From: Candidatus Methylophosphatis roskildensis
GTDB lineage: Bacteria; Pseudomonadota; Gammaproteobacteria; Burkholderiales; Rhodocyclaceae
Direction of reading: 5' to 3'
Assembly: GCA_016708905.1 (NCBI GenBank)
Contig: JADJEV010000003.1
Span: forward strand, 62,001 to 126,000
DNA length: 64,000 bases
Shown here in pieces: positions 8,365 through 16,874 of this stretch (position 1 is the stretch's first letter; every line of letters begins with the position of its first letter). The position numbers and the translations under genes were made by a program. The notes under the pieces are model-generated. The model ran no database searches, was not told the DNA's origin, and worked only from the letters and a program-made list of their open reading frames with translations.

Positions 8365-9057
8365 ATGGGTTTCGAGGTTCTCATCGTCGAGGATGATCGT
8401 GATCTTGCCCGGAATCTGGTCGATTACCTGCAGTTGCAGGGATATGTCGTCGACTATGCGCCGGACGCCTTGCTGGCGATGCACTTGCTGGGCGAGAATG
8501 ACTACGATCTGATCGTCCTGGACCTGATGCTGCCCGGCCAGGATGGCTTGACCCTGTGCCGCCGAATCCGCACCGAACTACACAGCCGCGTTCCAATCGT
8601 CATGCTGACCGCCAAGGACGAGATCGATACCAAGGTTTCCGCATTCGACATCGGCGCCGACGACTATGTCGTCAAGCCGGCGGCGCTGCGCGAGATCGAG
8701 GCGCGGATAAAGGCCCTGATCCGCCGTGCCAGACATGAGGTGGATAGCCAGATCCTGGAGGTCGGCGACCTGCGTCTGGACACCGGAACCATGCGCGTCG
8801 AGCGCGCCGGTCGAGCCGTCGCGCTGCCGCCGGTTCCGCTGAAGATCCTGACTCTGCTGATGCGACGCTCGCCGAACGTGGTGCACCGCTCGGTGATCCA
8901 GCGCGAAGTCTGGGGCGACGAAGCGGATGACTACCATGCGCTGATCGTCCATATGCATACTCTGCGGGGCGCCGTGGACAAGCCCTTCGGCAGTCAGCTG
9001 GTGCACACGGTCCGCGGTTTCGGCTATCGGGTGGCGCTTGTTCCTCCTCGGCTATGA
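8365..9057 (+). CDS. OmpR-family response regulator
   Basis: The 230-residue protein has a receiver domain (residues 1-118) with the acidic pair in LIVEDDRD, the phosphoacceptor Asp53 in LIVLDLMLPG, Thr82 and Lys104 (YVVKP), followed by a winged-helix Trans_reg_C domain ending in HTVRGFGYRV. The start is taken at ATG 8365 because it puts the first receiver strand at its usual position; an in-frame ATG 28 codons earlier would add an unrelated tail. The downstream sensor kinase overlaps by 20 bases. Its targets are unknown; the antiporter operon immediately upstream is one candidate. Confidence 0.9.
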   Translation: MGFEVLIVEDDRDLARNLVDYLQLQGYVVDYAPDALLAMHLLGENDYDLIVLDLMLPGQDGLTLCRRIRTELHSRVPIVMLTAKDEIDTKVSAFDIGADDYVVKPAALREIEARIKALIRRARHEVDSQILEVGDLRLDTGTMRVERAGRAVALPPVPLKILTLLMRRSPNVVHRSVIQREVWGDEADDYHALIVHMHTLRGAVDKPFGSQLVHTVRGFGYRVALVPPRL

Positions 9058-10381
9058 CAGCCTGCGCAAGCGGCTGATTCTGCCCTTCGCTCTGCTCGGC
9101 CTGTCCGTCAGCGCCGTGCTCAGCAGCATCACAATCTGGCTGGTGGCGGACATCGACGAGACCAGCATCAAGCGCGTGTTGCTGGTCGAGATGGAGAGCT
9201 TCCGCAACCGCGAGAACCGCAATCCGGACGCACCGGCGCCGTCCGCGACCCTGATACACGGGGATTTCCTGCCGTCCGCGATCTATCCGTCGATCAAGCC
9301 ACCGGCCACCGAGGCGGGGCGCTTTCGCCGCTACAAGATCGGCGAGCGCAAGTACACGGTCCTGGTCGGGGATATCGGTGGCCGGCCCTACGCCTTGCTA
9401 TACGACCGGACCTTGAGCGACTCCGGCCTGTTCGACCTGGCCGGGGCGCTGGTCGGCGGCACTCTGCTGATGGGCGGATTGTCCGCGCTGCTCGGGCACC
9501 TTCTGGCCGGCCAGGTGGTGCGTCCGATACGACGCCTGCTGACCGACATATCGGAGAAATCGGCGACCATCGAGCTACGGTCGGGTGCTCCGGTGAGTTT
9601 TTCGGCAGCCCATTTTCCGGACAACGAGATCGGCCAGCTGGTGCGCGCTCTCGATCAGTTTGCCTTGCGCCTGCATGGATTCGTGCAGCGCGAGTCCTAC
9701 TTCGCGGCCGATGTCAGCCACGAATTGCGCACGCCGATTGCGGTGATACGCGGTGCCGCCGAAGTGCTGGTGGAAAGCCGCGAGTTCTCCGAAGCGGCGC
9801 ACGAGCGATTGCGGACCATCCATCGGCAAGCGGTCCGCATGGGCGAGATCCTCGAGGCCATGTTGCTGCTCGCGCGGGAAACCGGCCAGTCCGCGGATCC
9901 CGCGTGCGCACTGGCCGAAGTGATCGACGACGCCAAGGCGGATTGCATGTCCCTGGTCGAGGGGCGGCCTGTTACCGTGACCGTCGAGATCCTTGATCGT
10001 CCGATCGTTTCGGTTGAGCGATCGCTGGCGTACGTGGTGATCAGCAATCTGCTGCGCAATGCTGCTTCGCATACGCGGGAGGGGCATATCACGATCAGGT
10101 TGACCGAAACCCAGCTTGAAGTCAGCGATACGGGTACCGGGATTCCCCAGGAGCGGTTTTCCGAGATATTCAAGAGGCATTTCAAGGGCGAGAACAGCAG
10201 CGGTTACGGACTCGGGCTTTCGATCGTGACCCGGATCGTGGAGATGATTCGATGGGAGATTTCCGTTGAAAGCCAGTCCGGCGAGGGAACTCGCCTGGTC
10301 GTTCGTTTTCCTTCCACGGACGGCAAGTACGCGATGTCGGGTAGCTCGAACAAATTGAGACTGCCCATGCTGTCCGAGTAG
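9038..10381 (+). CDS. Membrane sensor histidine kinase
   Basis: The 447-residue protein has an N-terminal helix (about 13-37), a periplasmic domain (about 38-132), a second helix (about 133-158), a HAMP-like linker, the dimerisation/phosphoacceptor box FAADVSHELRTPIAVI (His228), an N box (VISNLLRNAASHT) and G boxes (SDTGTGIP; GYGLGLSIV). It is the cognate kinase of the OmpR-type regulator, whose 3' end it overlaps. The only in-frame start near the N-terminal helix is TTG at 9038, so the exact start is uncertain. The stimulus is unknown. A perfect 20-bp palindrome overlaps its stop codon. Confidence 0.88.
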   Translation: MFLLGYDSLRKRLILPFALLGLSVSAVLSSITIWLVADIDETSIKRVLLVEMESFRNRENRNPDAPAPSATLIHGDFLPSAIYPSIKPPATEAGRFRRYKIGERKYTVLVGDIGGRPYALLYDRTLSDSGLFDLAGALVGGTLLMGGLSALLGHLLAGQVVRPIRRLLTDISEKSATIELRSGAPVSFSAAHFPDNEIGQLVRALDQFALRLHGFVQRESYFAADVSHELRTPIAVIRGAAEVLVESREFSEAAHERLRTIHRQAVRMGEILEAMLLLARETGQSADPACALAEVIDDAKADCMSLVEGRPVTVTVEILDRPIVSVERSLAYVVISNLLRNAASHTREGHITIRLTETQLEVSDTGTGIPQERFSEIFKRHFKGENSSGYGLGLSIVTRIVEMIRWEISVESQSGEGTRLVVRFPSTDGKYAMSGSSNKLRLPMLSE

Positions 10382-10397
10382 CTACCCGGGTAGCTAC
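10378..10397. repeat. Perfect 20-bp palindrome at the kinase stop codon
   Basis: GTAGCTACCCGGGTAGCTAC reads identically on both strands and includes the kinase TAG stop (10379-10381). A partial copy, GCTACCCGGGC, recurs at 10430-10440. No T-tract follows, so it is not a standard terminator; it could be a protein-binding site or an mRNA 3' end hairpin. Confidence 0.6.
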
Positions 10398-10446
10398 AAC
10401 GCAGAGCACACTGGGTCGATTCGATACCTGCTACCCGGGCAACAAA

Positions 10447-10467
10447 AAACCCGCTGGAAGCGGGTTT
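10447..10467 (-). terminator. Intrinsic terminator of rpmB-rpmG
   Basis: AAACCCGC-TGGAA-GCGGGTTT forms an 8-bp stem. Read on the minus strand it is followed by a T-rich run (TTTTTTGTT), placing it 34 bases after the rpmG stop. On the plus strand the tail is TTTCTCTATT, so it may also stop transcripts arriving from the kinase gene. Confidence 0.85.
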
Positions 10468-10500
10468 CTCTATTGCGCAACCGGGCCCCTATCCCATTGC

Positions 10501-10668
10501 CTACTTGAGTTTCGTTTCCTTGTAGGCGACGTGCTTTCGCGCCTTGGGATCGTACTTCATGATCTCCATCTTCTCGGGCTTGGTGCGCTTGTTCTTGGTG
10601 GTCGTGTAGAAGTGACCGGTTCCCGCGGTCGATTCCAGCTTTATCTTGTCGCGGCCGCCTTTAGCCAT
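10501..10668 (-). CDS. rpmG: 50S ribosomal protein L33
   Basis: The 55-residue protein begins MAKGGRDKIKLESTAGTGHF and ends YKETKLK. It is a full-length L33 of the type without the four zinc-binding cysteines; it contains no cysteine. It is a component of the large ribosomal subunit near the E site. It follows rpmB by 33 bases on the same strand in the usual rpmB-rpmG order and is followed by an intrinsic terminator. Confidence 0.95.
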   Translation of the reverse strand: MAKGGRDKIKLESTAGTGHFYTTTKNKRTKPEKMEIMKYDPKARKHVAYKETKLK

Positions 10669-10701
10669 GGTCGTTCTCCAATTTGACGCTTAGCGCCTTT
10701 G

Positions 10702-10938
10702 TCAGATCTTTTCGCCGCGTGCGCGCAGTTCGCCAAGCACCACGTCGATACCCTTCTTGTCGATGGTGCGCAACGCCGCGTTGGACAGACGCATGCTGAT
10801 CCAGCGGTTCTCCGATTCGACCCAGAAACGACGATTCTGCAGGTTGGGCAGAAAACGACGCTTGGTCTTGTTGTTGGCGTGGGAAACATTGTTCCCGCTC
10901 ATTGGGCCTTTGCCCGTTACCTGGCACACGCGAGCCAT
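10702..10938 (-). CDS. rpmB: 50S ribosomal protein L28
   Basis: The 78-residue protein starts MARVCQVTGKGPMSGNNVSH, the canonical L28 N-terminus, and continues with KTKRRFLPNLQ and RLSNAALRTIDKKGID. An in-frame ATG two codons upstream exists, but the family start is MARVCQ. It is a component of the large ribosomal subunit and the first gene of rpmB-rpmG, expressed from the strong promoter at 10974-11003. Confidence 0.96.
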   Translation of the reverse strand: MARVCQVTGKGPMSGNNVSHANNKTKRRFLPNLQNRRFWVESENRWISMRLSNAALRTIDKKGIDVVLGELRARGEKI

Positions 10939-10973
10939 GCTCAAACTCCGAATTCGGTTTCGCAGAACCCGGC

Positions 10974-11003
10974 ATTATACGGGTAAGTGTCCGAGCCGTT
11001 CAA
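10974..11003 (-). promoter_or_regulatory. Sigma-70-like promoter of rpmB-rpmG
   Basis: On the minus strand TTGAAC (10998-11003) and a perfect TATAAT (10974-10979) are separated by 18 bases, about 35 bases before the rpmB start codon. A strong promoter fits ribosomal protein genes. Confidence 0.75.
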
Positions 11004-11037
11004 GCTCGATCCGAAAGCCGCCTTGGCCCAGACTCTT

Positions 11038-11718
11038 TCAGAGCAGTCCGCGCTCGGCAAACGACAAGGGCTGTGCCGATCCGGCGATGACGAAGTGGTC
11101 GAGGACTCGCACGTCGACCAGCGCCAGCGCCTGCTTGAGTGCCGTGGTCAGGGCTTCATCGGCGCGGCTCGGTTCGGCGACGCCCGATGGGTGGTTGTGC
11201 GCGAGAACGACCGCTGCAGCGTTCCATTTGAGCGCCAGTTTGACCACTTCGCGCGGATAGACGCTGGCCTGGCTCAAGGTGCCACGGAACATCTCCTCGA
11301 AGTGCAGCAGGCGGTTCTGGCTGTCGAGCAGGAGCACGACAAAGACCTCGTGCGGCAGGCCGCCGAGCTTCAGGCGCAGCCAGTCGCGCACCGCCTGTGG
11401 AGATCCCAGCACGTCCTGGGTGCTCATGCGGCTCCGCAGCGCGCGCAGGGCCAGTGCCAGCGTTGCCTGCAGTTGGGCAGCCTTGGCCGGCCCTATGCCG
11501 GAGACTTCGGCCATTTCCTGCCAGGTGGAGTGCGCCAGCCGGGAGAGGTCATCATCGAAGCGTGCCAGCAGGTCGCGCGCCAGTTCGACCGCACTCTTGC
11601 CCTTCACGCCGACGCGCAGAAAGATCGCCAGCAATTCGGCATCGGAAAGCACATCCGGTCCGCGTGCGAGCAGCTTCTCGCGCGGGCGTTCGTCCTCGGG
11701 CCAATCGGTAATCGCCAT
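11038..11718 (-). CDS. radC: RadC family protein (JAB/MPN+ domain)
   Basis: The 226-residue protein has an N-terminal helix-hairpin-helix region (AEVSGIGPAKAAQLQATLAL) and a C-terminal JAB/MPN+ metalloprotease-like fold with VLAHNHPSGVAEPSRAD, the His-x-His...Asp zinc motif. The family is linked to DNA repair and recombination by old genetics, but its biochemical role is not settled. It is divergent from coaBC with 80 bases between the starts. The radC-coaBC-dut arrangement is common in proteobacteria, often with rpmBG beside it. Confidence 0.93.
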   Translation of the reverse strand: MAITDWPEDERPREKLLARGPDVLSDAELLAIFLRVGVKGKSAVELARDLLARFDDDLSRLAHSTWQEMAEVSGIGPAKAAQLQATLALALRALRSRMSTQDVLGSPQAVRDWLRLKLGGLPHEVFVVLLLDSQNRLLHFEEMFRGTLSQASVYPREVVKLALKWNAAAVVLAHNHPSGVAEPSRADEALTTALKQALALVDVRVLDHFVIAGSAQPLSFAERGLL

Positions 11719-11798
11719 TTCGGGGGCCGCCGCATGTTCGCCAGTCGCAGGACTATCCTTTAGAATCTGCCGACTCCACGGAAGGATTTTACCTTGTC

Positions 11799-13022
11799 AT
11801 GAATTCACCCGGCTCTCGGCGCATCGTACTCGGGGTCACCGGCGGCATCGCCGCCTACAAGGCGGCCGAACTGACGCGCCTGCTGGTCAAGGACGGGGCC
11901 GAGGTTCATGTCGTGCTGACCGAGAGCGGCGCGCGCTTCGTCGGGGCGGTGACCTACCAGGCACTGTCGGGCAATCGCGTCTGGACCGACCTGTGGGATC
12001 CGTCGATCGCCAACAACATGGCGCACATCGATCTGACGCGTGGCGCCCAGGCGATTGTCATCGCACCGGCCTCGGCCGATTTCCTCGCCAAGTTGGCCAA
12101 CGGACTCGCCGACGACCTGCTCACGACGCTGTGCCTGGCGCGTCCGCGCGCCGGAATCGACGGCGCGCAGGCCGATTGTCCACTGCTGGTGGCGCCGGCG
12201 ATGAATCGCCAGATGTGGGAAAGCCCGGCGACACAGCGGAACATCGCCCGCCTGATTGAAGACGGCGTGTTCTTGCTCGGCCCGGCAGCCGGAGATCAGG
12301 CGTGCGGCGAAGTTGGATATGGCCGCATGCTCGAATCCGACGAGCTGTTCGGGGACGTGATCTCGCATTTCCAGCCGAAGGTACTCGCGGGGCGGCGCGT
12401 GCTGCTGACCGCCGGCCCGACTTTCGAGCCGATCGACCCGGTGCGCGGCATTACCAACTCCAGTTCCGGGAAGATGGGTTTCGCGCTTGCCCGCGCGGCA
12501 CACGAGGCCGGAGCGCTGGTGACCCTGGTCAGCGGGCCGGTCAGTCTCGCAACGCCGCGCGGCGTCGCGAGAGTCGACGTGCAGTCTGCGCGCGACATGC
12601 GTGAAGCCGTCATGTCGCGCGCGCAGGGCAGCGACGTCTTCATCGCCGTCGCCGCGGTCGCCGACTACCGGCCGGCCGAGATGTCGCAGCAAAAGATCAA
12701 GCGAAGTCGCGAGTTGCGCACGTTGAACCTCGAGCCCAATCCCGACATCCTGGCCGAAGTCGGCGCGCTTCCGAGCCCACCCTACTGCGTCGGCTTTGCC
12801 GCCGAGAGCGAAAAGCTCGAAGACCATGCATCGGCCAAGCGCATTGCCAAGAACATTCCATTGATCGTCGGCAACCTGGTGCAGGATGGCCTCGGTGCCG
12901 ACGACAACCGCGTCGTCCTGTTCGACGACAACGGTTCGACGCCGCTCGCACCCGCACCCAAACTCGATCTGGCTCGACAGATCGTTGCCCATGTCGCTCG
13001 CCGGATTCATCCGCACCGCTGA
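11799..13022 (+). CDS. coaBC: Bifunctional phosphopantothenoylcysteine decarboxylase/phosphopantothenate-cysteine ligase
   Basis: The 407-residue protein makes 4'-phosphopantetheine in coenzyme A synthesis. The N-terminal CoaC flavoprotein half (about 1-190) has VTGGIAAYKAAELTRLL, the active-site histidine in NNMAHIDL and the conserved cysteine in AAGDQACGEVGYGRM. The C-terminal CoaB half (about 191-407) has LLTAGPTFEPIDPVRGITN, SSGKMGFALARAA and AVAAVADYRP, the CTP and substrate-binding landmarks. The start ATG is at 11799. dut follows after 36 bases. Confidence 0.96.
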   Translation: MNSPGSRRIVLGVTGGIAAYKAAELTRLLVKDGAEVHVVLTESGARFVGAVTYQALSGNRVWTDLWDPSIANNMAHIDLTRGAQAIVIAPASADFLAKLANGLADDLLTTLCLARPRAGIDGAQADCPLLVAPAMNRQMWESPATQRNIARLIEDGVFLLGPAAGDQACGEVGYGRMLESDELFGDVISHFQPKVLAGRRVLLTAGPTFEPIDPVRGITNSSSGKMGFALARAAHEAGALVTLVSGPVSLATPRGVARVDVQSARDMREAVMSRAQGSDVFIAVAAVADYRPAEMSQQKIKRSRELRTLNLEPNPDILAEVGALPSPPYCVGFAAESEKLEDHASAKRIAKNIPLIVGNLVQDGLGADDNRVVLFDDNGSTPLAPAPKLDLARQIVAHVARRIHPHR

Positions 13023-13058
13023 ACCGTCGATCTCGACACCTGTCAGGAGCACCACGCC

Positions 13059-13508
13059 GTGCATCGGATCGACGTCAGAATTTTCGACCCGCGCCTGAAC
13101 GATCAGCCGCCGCACTACGCCACGCCGGGCGCGGCCGGACTCGATCTGCGCGCCTGCATCGATGCGCCGCTGACCATCGCACCTGGCGAGACCCATCTGA
13201 TTCCGAGCGGCATGGCGATTCATCTTGCCGATCCGGGCATGGCTGCGATGATCCTGCCGCGTTCCGGGCTCGGCCACAAACACGGCATCGTGCTTGGCAA
13301 TCTGGTCGGCCTGATCGACTCGGATTACCAGGGGCAGATCTTCGTTTCCACCTGGAATCGCGGGCGTGAGTCCTTTACGCTGAATCCGCTGGACCGGCTC
13401 GCTCAGCTCGTCGTGGTCCCGGTTCTGCAGGTCGCGTTCAATCTGGTGGACGCGTTCGACGCCAGCGAGCGCGGCGATGGCGGATTCGGCAGCACCGGCA
13501 AGGGCTGA
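13059..13508 (+). CDS. dut: dUTP diphosphatase
   Basis: This 149-residue trimeric dUTPase hydrolyses dUTP to dUMP and pyrophosphate, keeping uracil out of DNA and supplying dTMP synthesis. All five family motifs are present: PGAAGLDLRA, PRSGLGHKHG, GLIDSDYQG, PLDRLAQLVVVPV and the C-terminal GDGGFGSTG. It starts with GTG at 13059 after CAGGAGC. It converges with aceK; the two stops are six bases apart. Confidence 0.96.
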   Translation: MHRIDVRIFDPRLNDQPPHYATPGAAGLDLRACIDAPLTIAPGETHLIPSGMAIHLADPGMAAMILPRSGLGHKHGIVLGNLVGLIDSDYQGQIFVSTWNRGRESFTLNPLDRLAQLVVVPVLQVAFNLVDAFDASERGDGGFGSTGKG

Positions 13509-13514
13509 GCGCGC

Positions 13515-15299
13515 TCAAACTGCGAGCGCCTGCTTCGCCGTTGCGCCGGCACGAAAGCTGTTGCAGAACCGCATCGACTCCGGGTAAGGGAAGAAGTCTT
13601 CGAGTTCGCCGCGCCGTATGATTTCCTGCGTCCGCTGCCAGAATTCGACATCGAGCAGATCACGGTGATACTTGATGAACGCCGCGCGCACTTTCGGCTT
13701 GCCGAGCAGGAACGAGGCGAACTCCTCGGGAAATATGTCGTTCCTTGCCACCGAGTACCAAGCCTCGCCGGAAAGTTCCATGTCCGGATAGGGCGCCGGC
13801 GGAATGCGGCGGAAGTTGCAGTCGGTCAGGTACTCGATCTCGTCGTAATCGTAGAAGACCACCCGGCCGTAGCGGGTGACGCCAAAGTTCTTCCAGAGCA
13901 GATCGCCCGGAAAAATGTTCGCCCGGGCCAACTCGCGAATCGCGTTGCCGTACTCGTGCACCGCATGATCGATCCGCTCGTCGTCGCCGGTGTCGAGATA
14001 GATGTTGAGCGGCGTCATGCGCCGTTCGATGTAGCAGTGGGCGATGATGATGTTGGCCCCCTCGTCCTTGACGATCGAGGGTGCCACCTCGAACAACTGC
14101 GCCAGCAGCTCGTCCGAGAAACGCGTCCTGGGCAGGGCGAGCTCGGTGAATTCCAGGGTGTCGGCCATGCGGCCGACGCGGTCCACCTGCTTGACCAACA
14201 GGAACTTGTTCTTCACCTGTTCGCGCGTCGTGTCCTTCGAGCTGCCGAACTTGTCCCTGATGATCTTGAACACGTAGGGGTAGGACGGAAGCATGAACAC
14301 GTGCATGACCATGCCGCGGATCCCGGGCGCCTCGATGAACTGGTCGTCGGAATGGCGCAGGTGGTGCCACAGATCGCGGTAGAACATGTTCTTGCCCTGC
14401 TTGCCGAGCCCGAGCATCGTGTATAGCTCCGAGCGCGGCTTGTTCGGCATGATCTCGCGCAGGAACTGAACGTAGCCCGACGGCACCTCCATATCGGCCA
14501 TGAAGTAGGCCCGCGACAGCGAGAACAGCAGGCTGATGAGTCCGGGTTGCAGCAGGATGGCGTCCAGCATCAGCTTGCCGTGCCCATCGTGCACCACCGG
14601 CACCGCGAACGGCCACTCGCTGTGGCCGTTGATCGCAACGCCGATCACGTAGGCGCCCTTGTTGCGGTAGAAGGGCGAGTTGAGCACCTTGAGCTGACAG
14701 TTCGGTTCGATCTCCGGCCACTCGCCGCGAAAGTGGCCGTCGACCGCCCGCATGACGTAATCGACGTCCCGATCGAGATCGGCGAAGGGCCTGCGCCAGC
14801 CGACGTCGAGAAACAGGCGGCGAATGCTGCGACGCAGACCGCCGCCGGTCTTCGGGTAGTAGCAGCGATAGGTCGGCGGATCCGACTCGATGAACTCGGT
14901 GGAGATCGCCGGACGGAAGAAAATGAACTGGTTGGTGAAATAGGTGTGGTGCAGGATCTTGGTGGTTACCGAGTTGAAAAAGGTCTCGGCCAGCTCGGGC
15001 TGCTTGTGATTGACCAGCATGCCGATGTAATGAAGCTTGGCCTGCCGCCAGTCGGTATCGCCGAGGGATTCGGCATTGAGATCCTTGCGCAGCCGCTCCA
15101 CGCACTCCGCCACGCGCTCGTCGTAGTAGCGGATGCGCTCCTTGACCGCGAGTTGTACTTCCGACCATCTTGCCTGTTCGAAGCGTTCCTTGGCATGCGA
15201 GGCCGACTCGCGAAACAGCCGATAGTGCTTGTTGAAACCCTCGACCATCGCCTGCGCGATCGCCTGCGGCACCGAAGCGAAAACCTCTGACTTTGACAT
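13515..15299 (-). CDS. aceK: Isocitrate dehydrogenase kinase/phosphatase
   Basis: The 594-residue protein matches AceK along its length, for example KHYRLFRESASHAKERFEQA near the N-terminus and the kinase-core segments FLLVKQVDRVGRMADTLEF, NIIIAHCYIERRMTPLNIYL and VVFYDYDEIEYLTDCNFR. It phosphorylates and dephosphorylates isocitrate dehydrogenase, setting the split between the TCA cycle and the glyoxylate bypass. The start MSKSEVFASVPQ (ATG at 15299) is preferred; an open extension of 70 codons upstream has no family similarity. It is divergent from icd, its substrate's gene, rather than lying in an aceBAK operon as in enterobacteria. Confidence 0.95.
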   Translation of the reverse strand: MSKSEVFASVPQAIAQAMVEGFNKHYRLFRESASHAKERFEQARWSEVQLAVKERIRYYDERVAECVERLRKDLNAESLGDTDWRQAKLHYIGMLVNHKQPELAETFFNSVTTKILHHTYFTNQFIFFRPAISTEFIESDPPTYRCYYPKTGGGLRRSIRRLFLDVGWRRPFADLDRDVDYVMRAVDGHFRGEWPEIEPNCQLKVLNSPFYRNKGAYVIGVAINGHSEWPFAVPVVHDGHGKLMLDAILLQPGLISLLFSLSRAYFMADMEVPSGYVQFLREIMPNKPRSELYTMLGLGKQGKNMFYRDLWHHLRHSDDQFIEAPGIRGMVMHVFMLPSYPYVFKIIRDKFGSSKDTTREQVKNKFLLVKQVDRVGRMADTLEFTELALPRTRFSDELLAQLFEVAPSIVKDEGANIIIAHCYIERRMTPLNIYLDTGDDERIDHAVHEYGNAIRELARANIFPGDLLWKNFGVTRYGRVVFYDYDEIEYLTDCNFRRIPPAPYPDMELSGEAWYSVARNDIFPEEFASFLLGKPKVRAAFIKYHRDLLDVEFWQRTQEIIRRGELEDFFPYPESMRFCNSFRAGATAKQALAV

Positions 15300-15391
15300 G
15301 ACTATCCGTCCCGATAAGGGGGCTGTTCGAGCTACGCCAGCAGTCGGAATTCTATCATCCGCGCCGCCACGCCTCTGCGCCGGGTCTGCTG

Positions 15392-15418
15392 TTGCGGTGC
15401 GGGAAATTGGGGGATAAT
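15392..15418 (+). promoter_or_regulatory. Possible sigma-70 promoter of icd
   Basis: TTGCGG (15392-15397) and GATAAT (15413-15418) are 15 bases apart, shorter than the ideal 17, about 105 bases before the icd start. The -10 is good, the -35 and spacing are weak. Confidence 0.35.
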
Positions 15419-15523
15419 CGCGTTCGACGCAGTAACCGTGGCAGCCCGTCGGCGACCGAATGAGCCCATGCGGGCAGGGAATTGCGACCCCAACCATCAG
15501 CGCATCCACGAAAGGGAGCAGGC

Positions 15524-16753
15524 ATGAGCGTTTCTCACATCAAGGTACCCGCGGGCGGCAGCAAGATCGTTGCGGGCCAGCCGATTCCGAACAATCCGAT
15601 AATTCCGTATATCGAAGGCGACGGTATCGGCGTGGACATCACGCCGGTCATGAAGGCGGTGGTCGATGCGGCGGTCAACAAGGCCTACGGCGGAGCCCGG
15701 CAGATCGTCTGGATGGAAGTGTTCGCCGGCGAGAAGTCGACCACCATCTACGGCTCCGACGAATGGCTGCCCGAGGAGACCATCGCCGCGTGCAAGGAAT
15801 ACGCGGTATCGATCAAGGGCCCGATGACCACGCCGGTCGGCGGCGGCATCCGTTCGCTCAACGTCGCTCTGCGCCAGGAGATGGATCTGTACCAGTGCGT
15901 GCGCCCGGTACGCTATTTCAAGGGTGTGCCCTCGCCGCTGAAGGATCCGACGAAGACCGACATGGTGATCTTTCGCGAGAACACCGAAGACATCTACGCC
16001 GGTATCGAATGGCAGGCCGAGTCCGACGGCGCACGCAAGCTCATCAAGTTCCTGCGCGACGAAATGGGCGTCCGGAAGATCCGCTTCCCGGAAACCTCGG
16101 GCATCGGCATCAAGCCGGTGTCGCGCGAAGGCACCGAGCGCCTGGTACGCGCCGCCATAAAGTACGCGGTCGACAACAAGCGCAAGTCGGTGACCTTCGT
16201 GCACAAGGGCAACATCATGAAATACACGGAGGGCGCCTTCCGTGACTGGGCCTACGCCCTTGCCCAGCGCGAATTCGACGCCAAGCCGATCGACGGCGGC
16301 CCGTGGTGCAAGCTGCCCAGCGGCATCGTCATCAAGGACTCGATCGCCGACGCTTTTCTGCAGCAGATCCTGCTGCGCCCGGCCGAGTACGACGTCATCG
16401 CGACGCTCAACCTCAACGGCGACTACATCTCGGATGCGCTGGCCGCCCAGGTCGGCGGCATCGGCATCGCGCCGGGTGCCAACATCTCCGACAAGTACGC
16501 GGTGTTCGAGGCCACCCACGGCACCGCACCCAAGTACGCCGGGCAGGACAAGGTGAACCCTGGATCCCTGATCCTGTCTGCCGAAATGATGCTGCGTCAC
16601 ATGGGCTGGATCGAAGCGGCCGACCTGATCATCAGCTCGATGGAAGCCGCCATCGGGGACAAGGTCGTCACCTACGACTTCGCACGGCTGATGGAAGGTG
16701 CGCAGGAGGTCTCGTGCTCGGAATTCGGCAAGGCGATGATCGACCGCATGTAG
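15524..16753 (+). CDS. icd: NADP-dependent isocitrate dehydrogenase
   Basis: This 409-residue enzyme oxidatively decarboxylates isocitrate to 2-oxoglutarate in the TCA cycle. Landmarks are IPYIEGDGIGVDITP, the phosphorylation-loop region GGGIRSLNVALRQEMDLYQC (the Ser of RSLN is the AceK target in the E. coli enzyme), FRENTEDIYAGIEW, LNLNGDYISDALAAQVGGIG and EATHGTAPKYAGQDKVNPGS. The start ATG at 15524 follows AAAGGGAGC. A strong terminator comes 20 bases after the stop. The neighbouring divergent aceK encodes its regulator. Confidence 0.97.
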   Translation: MSVSHIKVPAGGSKIVAGQPIPNNPIIPYIEGDGIGVDITPVMKAVVDAAVNKAYGGARQIVWMEVFAGEKSTTIYGSDEWLPEETIAACKEYAVSIKGPMTTPVGGGIRSLNVALRQEMDLYQCVRPVRYFKGVPSPLKDPTKTDMVIFRENTEDIYAGIEWQAESDGARKLIKFLRDEMGVRKIRFPETSGIGIKPVSREGTERLVRAAIKYAVDNKRKSVTFVHKGNIMKYTEGAFRDWAYALAQREFDAKPIDGGPWCKLPSGIVIKDSIADAFLQQILLRPAEYDVIATLNLNGDYISDALAAQVGGIGIAPGANISDKYAVFEATHGTAPKYAGQDKVNPGSLILSAEMMLRHMGWIEAADLIISSMEAAIGDKVVTYDFARLMEGAQEVSCSEFGKAMIDRM

Positions 16754-16772
16754 CCGCGCGATGGCTGCAAGG

Positions 16773-16800
16773 AAGGGCGCCCCGGGGGCGCCCTTTTCTT
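16773..16800 (+). terminator. Intrinsic terminator of icd
   Basis: The 10-bp stem AAGGGCGCCC/GGGCGCCCTT with a 3-base loop is followed by TTCTT, 20 bases after the icd stop. Confidence 0.88.
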
Positions 16801-16874
16801 GCGCCCCAGGAACCCGGAGCGTCAGTACATTCGAATAGAATGCGTTGGTTTGCAGCGGAACGGATGACGCAGGG

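Noticed and set aside
13089..15168. Alternative long frames across dut and aceK
   Set aside because: dut and aceK are certain from family motifs; the other frames lack any motif and cross both genes.
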